DNA of 64,000 nucleotides from a virus, in IMG/VR virus record IMGVR_UViG_3300049434_000028, positions 1-64,000 of that record. One strand, 5' to 3'. Of this stretch, positions 23,387 through 30,613 are shown in pieces. Position 1 is the first letter of the stretch. Every line of letters begins with the position of its first letter. Under the pieces are notes generated by a model. It saw only the letters and a program-made list of their open reading frames with translations. It did no database searches and was not told where the DNA came from. The position numbers were made by a program, and so were the translations under genes.

Positions 23387-23500
23387 CTAGAGGGTGCCGC
23401 GCCACGCGTTGCTGCGCTGCTTGGGGGCCTTCTCCTGCTTGGGGAGTCCGAGGCCGAGGTAGTAGGCGACGATCGCTCCCAGGATGAACATGAGGCTCAT
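23387..23500 (-). CDS. Single-pass membrane peptide, 37 aa
   Basis: ATG 23500 with AAGGAGCACACC upstream. Sequence begins with a hydrophobic helix (SLMFILGAIVAYYLGLGLP) and ends in a basic tail (QEKAPKQRSNAWRGTL), so it is probably inserted in the inner membrane with the tail in the cytoplasm. A degenerate leader motif (CGGACTC, 23514-23520) precedes it. Too short for family assignment; holin, superinfection or regulatory roles are all possible. Confidence 0.65.
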   Translation of the reverse strand: MSLMFILGAIVAYYLGLGLPKQEKAPKQRSNAWRGTL

Positions 23501-23530
23501 GGTGTGCTCCTTCGAGTCCGTGTGGTTGAC

Positions 23531-23584
23531 CTTGTAAGAGAAGCGTACCCCCACGAGAACCCTTCGCGCAGCGTTTCTGCAGAA
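23531..23584 (-). promoter_or_regulatory. Promoter of 37-aa membrane gene and CTGCAG palindrome
   Basis: TACAAG (23531-23536) can serve as -10 with TTCTCG 17 bases upstream; alternatively GTACGC/CTGCGC. Upstream lies the perfect palindrome TTCTGCAGAA (23575-23584). Two -10 choices keep this uncertain. Confidence 0.45.
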
Positions 23585-23800
23585 CTACTTGTCTCGGTCT
23601 AGACGGAACACATGCCCACACCGGTCCGGCCCGTACGCCGAGCGCGGATCCACAGGAGTTCCCCTGCACTCGTAGTCGGCGCTGGCGTAGGACGAGCACA
23701 GATGAACGCTGGGCTTCCCGCAGCGCACACACTCGACCACCTTCGGCCAGCCAAGCAGAGTGAACGCCGGGTCGCTGCCAAACGGCTCACCGAACTTCAT
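23585..23800 (-). CDS. Cys-rich zinc-binding-like protein, 71 aa
   Basis: ATG 23800 with GGAGCGCCGC upstream, overlapping the recombinase stop. Cys pairs VECVRCGKP and later single Cys in HLCSSYAS, YECRGTP, DRCGHVF suggest a small zinc-bound fold. No family recognised. It is coupled to the tyrosine recombinase, so it might assist recombination, but that is inference from position only. Confidence 0.65.
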   Translation of the reverse strand: MKFGEPFGSDPAFTLLGWPKVVECVRCGKPSVHLCSSYASADYECRGTPVDPRSAYGPDRCGHVFRLDRDK

Positions 23801-24612
23801 GCGGCGCTCCAGTAGTTGACCAGCGCGAGCGCCGGGGAACGCTGCAGGTTCCGACGACCACGGTCGTATCTCATGGTCATTTTCGGATCCCCGTGTCCGG
23901 CGAAGTCCTGAACGTCGCGGGTAGCTGCGCCCGCGTCGAGTGCGGCGGTGATGGCGGCGTGTCTGAGCGAGTGCGGGGTAATCCGATCGGCCTGCTCGAT
24001 GCCCGCAGCGACCGCCAGGCGCTGCACGAGCCGGAAGGCGGTGCTCTGGGCCATCGGGAACAGCAGGCCCTCGGTGACGCCCAGGGCGTCGATCGCGGCG
24101 GCGTCGGCCAGCGGGATGACGCGGACCTTGCCGCCCTTGCCGTGGATGCGCACGACGCGCATGCCCAGGTCGATCTCGATGTCCTCGGCGCGCAGGGCGA
24201 GCGCCTCGCCGACGCGACACGCGGTGTGCAACATGAGCGAGATCAGCGCGTAGGAGCGGGTGCCGTCGGCCTTGGCCGCCGCGAGCAGCGCCCGCGCCTC
24301 GTCCTGCGAGAGGCCGAGCGTCTGGCTGTCCTGGGAGACCTTGGGACGACGGACGTGCTCGGCCGGGTTGCGCTCCAGCATGTCCTCGGCCTGCGCGTAG
24401 GCGTAGAGGCCGGAGACCGCGGACAGGCGGCGGGCGATCGTGCTCGCGCTCAGCTCGCGGGCCTCCATGTCGCGCACGTAGGCGTTGATGTCGGAGCGGG
24501 TGGCGGTGAGCACGTCGGCAGTGAAGAAGGCCTGGAAGTCGGCCAAGTCCCGGCGGTACGCCTTCGCGGTGTTGCCCGCGTACCCGGCGAGGTAGTCGGC
24601 GACGATGTTCAT
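23797..24612 (-). CDS. Tyrosine recombinase (XerC/XerD-like)
   Basis: 271 residues from ATG 24612. Core-binding SAM-like domain at the N-terminus (TAKAYRRDLADFQAFF, RRLSAVSGLYAYAQ). Catalytic set: Arg in HTACRVGEALALRAEDIE, Lys in HGKGGKVRVIPLAD, His-Leu-Arg in TPHSLRHAAITAAL, His in DFAGHGDPKMTMRYDRGRR with the Tyr nucleophile. Its length and lack of an arm-binding domain match Xer-type enzymes rather than lambda-type integrases. It may integrate the phage or resolve genome dimers. The nearby 13-bp inverted repeat (24688-24769) is a candidate site. Confidence 0.92.
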   Translation of the reverse strand: MNIVADYLAGYAGNTAKAYRRDLADFQAFFTADVLTATRSDINAYVRDMEARELSASTIARRLSAVSGLYAYAQAEDMLERNPAEHVRRPKVSQDSQTLGLSQDEARALLAAAKADGTRSYALISLMLHTACRVGEALALRAEDIEIDLGMRVVRIHGKGGKVRVIPLADAAAIDALGVTEGLLFPMAQSTAFRLVQRLAVAAGIEQADRITPHSLRHAAITAALDAGAATRDVQDFAGHGDPKMTMRYDRGRRNLQRSPALALVNYWSAA

Positions 24613-24629
24613 GGAGTGCTCCGAATGCT

Positions 24630-24678
24630 TGGTCCGTGTTCCTGGGTCCATCGTAGCAGGGTGTCCCCCCACCCGCAG
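24630..24678 (-). promoter_or_regulatory. Promoter and leader motif of recombinase gene
   Basis: Minus strand CTGCGG (-35, 24673-24678), 17-base spacer, TACGAT (-10, 24650-24655), then CGGACCA at 24630-24636. The hexamer pair matches that of the plus-strand gene at 46324 (CTGCGG, 17, TACCCT). Confidence 0.65.
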
Positions 24679-24687
24679 GGTTTCCAG

Positions 24688-24769
24688 CCCGGCCACCATG
24701 CGCGCCGCAGGATTCCTGGCCGTCTCGTACGTTGACAGGCAAGAACCGTGCAGCGCCATGGTGGCCGGG
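24688..24769. repeat. 13-bp inverted repeat upstream of recombinase
   Basis: CCCGGCCACCATG (24688-24700) and its exact complement CATGGTGGCCGGG (24757-24769) are separated by 56 bases. The interval is gene-free. Recombination site, operator or RNA structure are all possible; the loop is too long for a typical terminator. Confidence 0.7.
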
Positions 24770-24775
24770 ACGGTG

Positions 24776-25108
24776 CTAGAGCTTCATCTTTCGGCCCGTG
24801 AACACGTCCACGATCTCCGCGCCCTCGCCGAACGCGGCGGTCATCTCGGCGCGCTCCTCGGCGCTGTAGCCGTGCTCCTGGCGGTAGGCGACGTACTCGC
24901 GGATCGCAGCGGCGGACTCCAGCTCGCGAGCTTGGATCGTGTTCGACAGGATCGTGTAGCCGATCCGACCCGCCTCGTGCCAGGACTCCAGCATGTCCGG
25001 GAACGGGCACCGGTCGTTGCTCTTCCAGCGAGCGACGAACCCGGCGTCGATGTACGCCTCCTTGAACATCTCGATGTTGCGGGCCTGCTCGCGCTGCTTC
25101 CAGTCCAT
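24776..25108 (-). CDS. Hypothetical protein, 110 aa
   Basis: ATG 25108. Helical, charged protein (MDWKQREQARNIEMFKEAYI, PFPDMLESWHEAGRIGYTILS, AAAIREYVAYRQEHGYSAEER) ending in Lys/Met-rich DVFTGRKMKL. No Cys or hydrophobic segment. It has the leader motif CGGACCA at 25134-25140 and GGAGCAG as its ribosome site. Family not recognised. Confidence 0.65.
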   Translation of the reverse strand: MDWKQREQARNIEMFKEAYIDAGFVARWKSNDRCPFPDMLESWHEAGRIGYTILSNTIQARELESAAAIREYVAYRQEHGYSAEERAEMTAAFGEGAEIVDVFTGRKMKL

Positions 25109-25133
25109 GATCTCTGCTCCGATGTGTGTGTCG

Positions 25134-25140
25134 TGGTCCG
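25134..25140 (-). promoter_or_regulatory. Leader motif CGGACCA
   Basis: CCCGGACCACGAC on the minus strand, 26 bases ahead of ATG 25108; TCGGAGCAG follows as ribosome site. Confidence 0.55.
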
Positions 25141-25155
25141 GGGTGGGAAGTTGAG

Positions 25156-25332
25156 TCAGCCGTTCGGGTACATGCTGGAATGCGGCTCGAAGTCCTCGGT
25201 CAACCGCTCCGGCATGTACTTGGCGATCCATGCGATCAGCTCGGCCTTTGTGGCCTGCGAGCGGGCGGGCATCCCATGGGCGAGGATGCGCAGGGTCTTC
25301 ACGGGCAGGGTATTCGGGTCGATATTCGCCAT
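25156..25332 (-). CDS. SAP/HeH-like small DNA-binding protein, 58 aa
   Basis: ATG 25332. The stretch NTLPVKTLRILAHGMPARSQATKAELIAWIAKYMPERL fits the SAP or HeH helix-extended loop-helix motif (LxVxxLRxLA..., KAELIxxI), a small module that binds DNA or RNA. The protein is little more than this domain. It has its own promoter at 25370-25398 and a leader variant with CAGACCACG. Confidence 0.65.
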   Translation of the reverse strand: MANIDPNTLPVKTLRILAHGMPARSQATKAELIAWIAKYMPERLTEDFEPHSSMYPNG

Positions 25333-25349
25333 GGTCTGCTCCGAGTGCG

Positions 25350-25398
25350 TGGTCTGGCTTCCTGATTCCATTGTGCACCCACGCGCGGCCTGTGTCAG
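25350..25398 (-). promoter_or_regulatory. Promoter and leader variant of SAP-like gene
   Basis: Minus strand CTGACA (-35, 25393-25398), 17-base spacer, CACAAT (-10, 25370-25375); the leader variant CAGACCA at 25350-25356. CTGCAG (25404-25409) lies 5 bases upstream of the -35. Confidence 0.65.
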
Positions 25399-25411
25399 CG
25401 GAACTGCAGAA

Positions 25412-26032
25412 CTACTTTTGTAAGCGAGGGAGGCGGTACTTGACCCGCTCGACAGCGTAGGCCTCGCGCAGGGCGCGGGCGGCATCGGCTCCAAGCCAGC
25501 GACGCACAAGGAGCATGTAGTAGTAGGCGAAGATCCGACCGTGCCCGTTCTCCGTCGTGCTGTGGGCGTGGTTGTGGCAGGTGGCCATGATGTGCGCCAG
25601 TTCGTGCAAGATAACCCACGGCTGCTTCATCGGGACGGCCCAGTCGGGCGCGTGGGCGAGCACGATCTCCGAAGAGCCCAGATGGATGTGGGGAGCACGA
25701 TCGCGATAGCCGGGCTTCCTGCGGACGGTCCCCACGTTCGCGTGCGCGCCATGTCCGCGCTTGGCGAAGACCCAGACACGCTTCGGTGGCTGCGGGGAGA
25801 CCAAGAATTGCTTGCCCTCTTTCTGCCAGGCGGGATCGCCCATCCACGACGGCGGACAGGTGCGTGCCCACCAGGAGCTGCGGGTGATGCGGTCGACGTA
25901 AATCTGCGCGGCCTTCTCGGTGCCGTCCAGCAACTCCACGGGGCACGCCTTGCGTGCGGCATCTTCGGCTGCGTACACGCGGTTGCCATAGCCGCGCTCC
26001 GTCAGTGTCTTGCGAGGGGAGTTCGTCTCCAT
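25412..26032 (-). CDS. TIGR04338-like metallohydrolase
   Basis: 206 residues from ATG 26032. Zinc-peptidase motif WVILHELAHIMATCHNHAH near residue 140 supplies HExxH, and a downstream NGHGRIFAYYYMLLVRRWLGADAA supplies a third His and the conserved C-terminal helix, the layout of the TIGR04338 family found in mycobacteria and their phages. N-terminal part RKTLTERGYGNRVYAAEDAA is also typical. The substrate is unknown. Promoter, leader motif and GGAGCAC ribosome site lie directly upstream. Confidence 0.8.
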   Translation of the reverse strand: METNSPRKTLTERGYGNRVYAAEDAARKACPVELLDGTEKAAQIYVDRITRSSWWARTCPPSWMGDPAWQKEGKQFLVSPQPPKRVWVFAKRGHGAHANVGTVRRKPGYRDRAPHIHLGSSEIVLAHAPDWAVPMKQPWVILHELAHIMATCHNHAHSTTENGHGRIFAYYYMLLVRRWLGADAARALREAYAVERVKYRLPRLQK

Positions 26033-26048
26033 CTGGTGCTCCGATTCG

Positions 26049-26107
26049 TGGTCCGTGTCACCCCCCGGCAGTGGGGGCTTGTACATCCAGTATCCCAGAT
26101 GTGTCAA
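26049..26107 (-). promoter_or_regulatory. Promoter and leader motif of metallohydrolase gene
   Basis: Minus strand TTGACA (26102-26107), 18-base spacer, TACAAG (26078-26083), then CGGACCA (26049-26055) within CACGGACCACGAATCGGAGCAC. CTGCAG (26114-26119) lies 6 bases upstream of the -35. Confidence 0.7.
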
Positions 26108-26127
26108 GCCCCCCTGCAGATGCGGTG

Positions 26128-26661
26128 TTACTGACGTCCCGTCAGCTTCTCCCGCACCTCGTCCTCCCGAACGCTGAGCCAGACCTGCACTCCGGTTCCG
26201 TCGGTCTTGCGGAACGCGTTGCCGAGAGTCGCTGCGTTCTTGTCGTCGCGGACGTAGAACTCCTTCGCGCCGACGATGCGGGCGACGCGCATGGCGAGCT
26301 GGAAGTAGTCGGCCGGGTAGCCCTCGGCCTGCTCCAGCTTGTCGAGGCCCTTGGCCATCTTGCGCAGGTGCTTGACCATCGCCTCGGCCTGCGCCAGCTC
26401 GACGGAGTGCACGTTGCTGTAGCGGTGCGACGGCCCCCAGAGCACGGGGTAATCGATGGCGCTGCTCTCGTGGCCGAGCCAGGCGCGCACGGTGTAGTCG
26501 GCCAGCTCGTAGCCGGTGCCGCTCCAGCGGTCGGTGGCGCTGAAATTGAGCAGCGTGCCCTTGTCATCGACGTGGCAGAAGTACGCCACGATCTCGGTGG
26601 TGAACGTGTTGCGCTCGACCTGGAACATCATCACCGGGGTGCGCTTGGCGGGACTGGTCAT
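26128..26661 (-). CDS. Hypothetical protein, 177 aa
   Basis: ATG start at 26661. Soluble alpha/beta protein: MMFQVERNTFTTEIVAYFCHVDD, SATDRWSGTGYELADYTVRAWLG, a helix rich in Lys/Ala (EAMVKHLRKMAKGLDKLEQAEG) and a C-terminal strand (VQVWLSVREDEVREKLTG). The end of the gene overlaps a CTGACG-type hairpin (26131-26145). No domain recognised. Leader motif at 26690-26696. Confidence 0.68.
   Translation of the reverse strand: MTSPAKRTPVMMFQVERNTFTTEIVAYFCHVDDKGTLLNFSATDRWSGTGYELADYTVRAWLGHESSAIDYPVLWGPSHRYSNVHSVELAQAEAMVKHLRKMAKGLDKLEQAEGYPADYFQLAMRVARIVGAKEFYVRDDKNAATLGNAFRKTDGTGVQVWLSVREDEVREKLTGRQ
26131..26145. terminator. Hairpin CTGACG-TCC-CGTCAG
   Basis: A 6-bp stem with a 3-base loop near the stop of the 177-aa gene. 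Similar CTGAC/GTCAG hairpins sit at 33896-33910 and 58715-58733. Confidence 0.45.
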
Positions 26662-26689
26662 GGCGGTTCTCCTTGTGATCCGAGAGTTG

Positions 26690-26696
26690 TGGTCCG
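26690..26696 (-). promoter_or_regulatory. Leader motif CGGACCA
   Basis: CTCGGACCACAACTCTCGGATCACAAGGAGAA on the minus strand, directly after the upstream gene's stop, so it works within an operon rather than at a transcript start. The 177-aa gene starts at 26661. Confidence 0.55.
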
Positions 26697-26703
26697 AGAT
26701 GGG

Positions 26704-27189
26704 TCAGGACAGTTGGTCGAGCAGGTCTTCGACGGCCGCACGCGCCTGGCGCAGGGCGTCCAATGCAGTAGAACTGTGCGTCTCAGCAATCAGATCGAGC
26801 GGGATGAGCTGGAGGTGGTGCAGGGCGATAGCCGCCTCACGGTAGGACCGAACGGGGGGCTTGGTGTGCTCGGGGAGCTTCACGTCGGCGAGCAGGGCGC
26901 TAGCAGCAGCACCCTTACGCTCGGTGAGGACACGGTCAATGGCGTCCATGCGCTCGTGGTGCGCGGCGACCTCGGCGGCCAACACCTCAGCCTTGCGGAT
27001 CGCGACCAGCGTGTCGTAGCCCTTGGGGGTGATGGTCGCGTAGTACCCGGTCCCCATCTGGGTGGCCAGCGTCACGAGGCGACGACGGGCGAGCGCCCTG
27101 TAGGTCGGGTAATCCCGGCCGCACTCAACGGTGTTGCCCTGGCTGATGTAGTTGAGGAGCCTGTGCTGGCGGTCGTTGAGCTTGTCCAT
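26704..27189 (-). CDS. Winged-helix-like hypothetical protein, 161 aa
   Basis: ATG 27189 with GGAGGACATC upstream. Residues about 4-62 fit a winged-helix domain: LNDRQHRLLNYISQGNTVE, TYRALARRRLVTLATQMGTGYYATITPKGYDTLVAIRKA. The rest is helical with a coiled-coil-like end (TALDALRQARAAVEDLLDQLS). It may be a small transcription regulator of this accessory block, but the DNA-binding face is not proved. Promoter at 27223-27251. Confidence 0.65.
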   Translation of the reverse strand: MDKLNDRQHRLLNYISQGNTVECGRDYPTYRALARRRLVTLATQMGTGYYATITPKGYDTLVAIRKAEVLAAEVAAHHERMDAIDRVLTERKGAAASALLADVKLPEHTKPPVRSYREAAIALHHLQLIPLDLIAETHSSTALDALRQARAAVEDLLDQLS

Positions 27190-27207
27190 GATGTCCTCCG
27201 AGCGGTG

Positions 27208-27251
27208 TGGTCCGGTCCCCTTAGTGTGGGGGTACACCGCTCGGTGCGCAA
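27208..27251 (-). promoter_or_regulatory. Promoter and leader motif of winged-helix gene
   Basis: Minus strand TTGCGC (-35, 27246-27251), 17-base spacer, CACACT (-10, 27223-27228), then CGGACCA at 27208-27214 and CGGAGGA as ribosome site. Confidence 0.6.
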
Positions 27252-27268
27252 GCAGAACTGCAAGATTG

Positions 27269-27415
27269 CTACAGACGACGTCCGCGACCACGTACGACGT
27301 CGGCGATGACCAGGATGATGCCGACGATCAGCCCGAGCCACAGCAGCTTGAACGCGAAGCCAAGCCCGAGGCAAAGGACGATCAGAAGGATCGCAAGGAT
27401 CAGCAGCGGGGACAT
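27269..27415 (-). CDS. Small membrane protein, 48 aa
   Basis: ATG 27415, overlapping the upstream stop by one base (TGATG). Two hydrophobic helices, PLLILAILLIVLCLGLGFAF and LWLGLIVGIILVIADV, and a basic end (VRGRGRRL); it resembles small lmo0937-type membrane proteins. Holin function is possible because of the size and adjacent membrane gene, but no endolysin is near. Confidence 0.65.
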   Translation of the reverse strand: MSPLLILAILLIVLCLGLGFAFKLLWLGLIVGIILVIADVVRGRGRRL

Positions 27416-27504
27416 CAGTGCAGGTTGCCGGTCACAGCGAGCACGATGACGACCGCAGCCACTGCGACCAGGGCGGCGATCATGATCTGCTGGAAAACGG
27501 TCAT
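27415..27504 (-). CDS. Single-pass membrane peptide, 29 aa
   Basis: ATG 27504 with GAGGAGCAACGCC upstream. Hydrophobic helix QIMIAALVAVAAVVIVLAV with only 7 flanking residues at the N-terminus and TGNLH at the end. Coupled to the 48-aa membrane gene. Likely an inner-membrane partner of that protein. Confidence 0.6.
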   Translation of the reverse strand: MTVFQQIMIAALVAVAAVVIVLAVTGNLH

Positions 27505-27518
27505 GGCGTTGCTCCTCG

Positions 27519-27914
27519 TTAGACGACGATTGCTGCTGAAAGTACCCCGGCGTTGGAGATTGATACTGCCCACCGGGAGCCGTTGGGGCTGAGCAGGTAG
27601 AACGACGTCGCGCCCGCGGCCGGGTACGGGGACGGCACCACGATGTCGATGTTGTCGATCGGCAGCTCGCCCTGGCCGGGCAGCGTGATCCCGAGCTTCA
27701 CCCGGCGCGGGTAGTCCAAGTAAATGTCGATCACCCCGCCGCTCGGTACGAACGGGTTGGCGTAGACGGTGCTGCCGGTGTCGCTGGTGTAGATCGGGGT
27801 CGGCGAACCGCCGTCATTGATCAGCGTGGTCGTGCCCGGCTCCAGCAGACGCACCGTCGGGGACTGGATGTCCCCCGACGCGTTGACCACCGGCAGGTAG
27901 AGATGTGCTCTCAA
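27519..27914 (-). CDS. Tail fibre or baseplate-associated protein, 131 aa
   Basis: Start taken as TTG 27914 with GGAG 7 bases ahead; a nearer TTG at 27920 is possible. Beta-rich Gly/Pro/Asn protein: RAHLYLPVVNASGDIQSPTV, LINDGGSPTPIYTSDTGSTVYANPFVPSGGVIDIYLDYPRRVKLGI. This resembles fibre-associated virion proteins at the 3' end of baseplate operons. It follows the tail protein I-like gene and is the last virion gene of the leftward operon. Confidence 0.6.
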   Translation of the reverse strand: MRAHLYLPVVNASGDIQSPTVRLLEPGTTTLINDGGSPTPIYTSDTGSTVYANPFVPSGGVIDIYLDYPRRVKLGITLPGQGELPIDNIDIVVPSPYPAAGATSFYLLSPNGSRWAVSISNAGVLSAAIVV

Positions 27915-27916
27915 CG

Positions 27917-30601
27917 TCAAGCTCCGTTCACGGTGTTCCAGTCGGGATAGCTTGCAAGCACGGAGGCCCACGTAGCCGGTGCTGTAGCCAGTGTCCCCCA
28001 GGTCTGGCTGGAACGAGCCCAGTCGATCTCAACGCTGCTACCGACCACCACGAGCGGCGACGGCGCCGGGTAGATGTCGTAGTTGATCAGCGCCCACTGA
28101 GGAATGAAGACGGGCTGCGCCGGGGCCGCAGTGACGAACGCCAGGGACTCCACGGTCTCCTCGTCCAGCCAATGCGTCTGCGGGTGCGGGAGGAACTGCG
28201 GGGCCAGCTCCAGGAGCCGCTGCTCCTTGATCCCACGACGGCTGTAGTAGTGCGACCGGGATGCGTTCGGCGTGCCCTCCCAGAGATACTCCACGCTGGT
28301 CGACGCGCTGTCGCCGGAGAAGTAGAACACCTCGTCGAACCGCCCCTTGATCAGCGCGACATGGCGGAACCGCACGGCGTCGAACGTGCTTGTAGCGGGC
28401 AGCGGGGGCATCGTCGGCGCGGGCGAGAACGGAGGCTGGTTGATGTACAGCACGCCACTACCCCCGAAGCTCGCAGCATTCGGGCCAGAGACCGGCAGCA
28501 GATCCGGCTGCGGGAGACGGGTCACCGCCAGAGTGCCCGTACCGCCGAGCACGCAGGAGTTGGCCGTCACCGGCTGAGTAGCGCGCAGCGGACCGATCGT
28601 GGCCTGGCGCAGGCGAGTGATGGCCACCGCGCCCTCGATGGCGGTCACCGAGCCGTCGGCGGGGACCGTGTACTGGAGCACGACGTCCTGCCAGGCCGCA
28701 GTGCCGACGTTGCCCTGGCTCACCGTGTCCGTGAGCCGGATGAGATCGGTGTCCTCGTAGTGGTACGGGTTCCCACCCACGCTGCCGGAGAACTGCCGCA
28801 GGTGCCAGACGACGTCCAACTCCACCGAGAACGGTGCGTCGAAGGGAACGCCGTCCTCGGCAATCGAGGCTGCGCGCATCTGCGCGAACAGCGTCACGGT
28901 CTCGCCAGGCTCTACCGGCACGCGCGGCGTCGTAGCTACGTAGCGGCGATCCCCCGCGCTCACCTGGTCACCGGAGGACCAGTGCAGCAGCAGACCATCG
29001 GTGCCCGCGCTCAGCCCCGCAGTGGCGCCGCGCCAATTCTGGATGCCGCCGATGCCGTTGGGGTTGTAGACCTCGTTGATCAGCTCGGCGAGCAGGGCGA
29101 TGAGAGCCTGGCGCGCGGGCTTGTACGGACCGGGTACGCCGAACGGCGCCACCTCCTCGAACTGTGCCCCATTCAGCAGCAGCATGGCGGTAGGCGTCAC
29201 CGCAGCGGTCACCGTGCCGGTCCCGCCCGTGGGCGCAGGAAGCAACGGCGAGGCGTCGCGGCCCGCCAGCGCGCCGATGAAGCTGACCGTCCACGGGCCG
29301 TTGTTCGGCTGTGGCAAAGGCGCGGTCACCTGGACGTTGCCGACCCCGATGCTCGGCAGACCTTCCAGCGCGCTCTGGACCTGCGCCGCGGTGGAGGAGG
29401 CCGCGATCGAGACGGTGGTGTCCGGCCCGTAGGTGAGGGTGAAGCTGGTCAGTCCTGAACCACCCTCAGTGATGAGCGTGGTCTCGTTGGAGACGACGCG
29501 CAGGGCCGCGTAACGTGCTCCCGGAGGAGCGATCGAGACGTTGGCCATTCGCAGCCAGCCGCCACCCGCCAGCGAGGTAGCCGAACCTGCGGAGGTGGCC
29601 ACCAGCTCACCGGCAATGCCGTACCAGTCGATGTGCACCTGCGCGGTGTTGCCGCCGTAGACGTACAGCGAGGCGGCATAGGTGCGCCCCTGGATGATGG
29701 GGATGGAATGCAGCCGTCCGGTGCGCCCATCCTTCGAGGTGGACAGCGAGAACGGGACCAGCGGGTCTGCAGGGATGACGGCGACGTAGCCACGCCCGTA
29801 CGGCGCAGAGAGCGCCGTAGTGTTGTTACGCACCTCCAGCGTGCAGCGATCGAGCATAGTGTCCCAGCGGCCGAAGGACAGGTCGGTGAGCGCATCCAGG
29901 TTGTCGAGCATCTTGTTCGGCCCGATCGTCACCGATGCATCCCAGTCGGTCAGGATGTTGGTGAGGTTCTCCAGCGCGAGCCGTTTGCCCTTGTCCTTGT
30001 ACAGCTCCACTGCGCCAAGCGCGAGCTGGCGACGAGCACGAGGGTTCAGCTCGGGCTCGGAGGTGAACCCGAGCTGGTTGAGCAGCGCGGGCAGCAGGAT
30101 CTCCGGCACGCTTCCGGCGTCCAGGTGCAACAGCTCGTCCAGCTCAGCGCGCGTCTGGTCCAGCTCGAACCCGAACAGCGTGAGGAACCGGTAAAGCGGG
30201 TTGGTCGGATTCGGAGTACCCGTCAGATTTTGAAAGCTGTCGAGCTTATACAGGTTGGGCAGTCGGTCCCACAGGGCGTCGACATAGCCGTGGTCCTTGG
30301 CCACGAGTACATCGGTGGACCCGGCATTGACCCATCCGTCATCGACGTCGACCGCGTTGAAGAAGAGCCCGTAGTAGTAGCGCTTCCCCGGCGTTACCAC
30401 GGAGTCGGTGTAGGTGTTGAGCGAGGTGAAGGAGGAGAGCACCACCACGCCGTCGTCCACCGAGATCGGTGCACCGTTGGAATTGCGGACCAGCCGAAGC
30501 TCGGTCCAGCCCGCGGTGATCCCCGCCCAGGAGAGCGCGACGACTCCGTAGTCGACGCAGACCGCTTGTGGGTCTGCGAAGTAGAGGGACGTTGGTGCCA
30601 T
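27917..30601 (-). CDS. Tail protein I-like baseplate protein fused to fibre region
   Basis: 894 residues from ATG 30601 with GGAGG upstream. Residues about 100-250 match the P2 gpI/TIGR02242 tail-protein I type: YVDALWDRLPNLYKLDSFQ, FLTLFGFELDQTRAELDELL, PEILLPALLNQLGF and RRQLALGAVELYKDKGK. The long remainder is Gly/Ser/Thr/Pro-rich with fibre-like strands, including GGTGTLAVTRLP and GGSGVLYINQ (the repeat seen in the 914-residue protein). N-terminal 100 residues are fibronectin-like (ALSWAGITAGWTELRL). It probably caps the baseplate wedge and attaches fibres. Confidence 0.78.
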   Translation of the reverse strand: MAPTSLYFADPQAVCVDYGVVALSWAGITAGWTELRLVRNSNGAPISVDDGVVVLSSFTSLNTYTDSVVTPGKRYYYGLFFNAVDVDDGWVNAGSTDVLVAKDHGYVDALWDRLPNLYKLDSFQNLTGTPNPTNPLYRFLTLFGFELDQTRAELDELLHLDAGSVPEILLPALLNQLGFTSEPELNPRARRQLALGAVELYKDKGKRLALENLTNILTDWDASVTIGPNKMLDNLDALTDLSFGRWDTMLDRCTLEVRNNTTALSAPYGRGYVAVIPADPLVPFSLSTSKDGRTGRLHSIPIIQGRTYAASLYVYGGNTAQVHIDWYGIAGELVATSAGSATSLAGGGWLRMANVSIAPPGARYAALRVVSNETTLITEGGSGLTSFTLTYGPDTTVSIAASSTAAQVQSALEGLPSIGVGNVQVTAPLPQPNNGPWTVSFIGALAGRDASPLLPAPTGGTGTVTAAVTPTAMLLLNGAQFEEVAPFGVPGPYKPARQALIALLAELINEVYNPNGIGGIQNWRGATAGLSAGTDGLLLHWSSGDQVSAGDRRYVATTPRVPVEPGETVTLFAQMRAASIAEDGVPFDAPFSVELDVVWHLRQFSGSVGGNPYHYEDTDLIRLTDTVSQGNVGTAAWQDVVLQYTVPADGSVTAIEGAVAITRLRQATIGPLRATQPVTANSCVLGGTGTLAVTRLPQPDLLPVSGPNAASFGGSGVLYINQPPFSPAPTMPPLPATSTFDAVRFRHVALIKGRFDEVFYFSGDSASTSVEYLWEGTPNASRSHYYSRRGIKEQRLLELAPQFLPHPQTHWLDEETVESLAFVTAAPAQPVFIPQWALINYDIYPAPSPLVVVGSSVEIDWARSSQTWGTLATAPATWASVLASYPDWNTVNGA

Positions 30602-30613
30602 TCCGAGCCTCCG

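Noticed and set aside
24731-24736. TTGACA on the plus strand as a promoter
   Set aside because: No -10 at 16-18 bases downstream (GCCATG) and no plus-strand gene follows.
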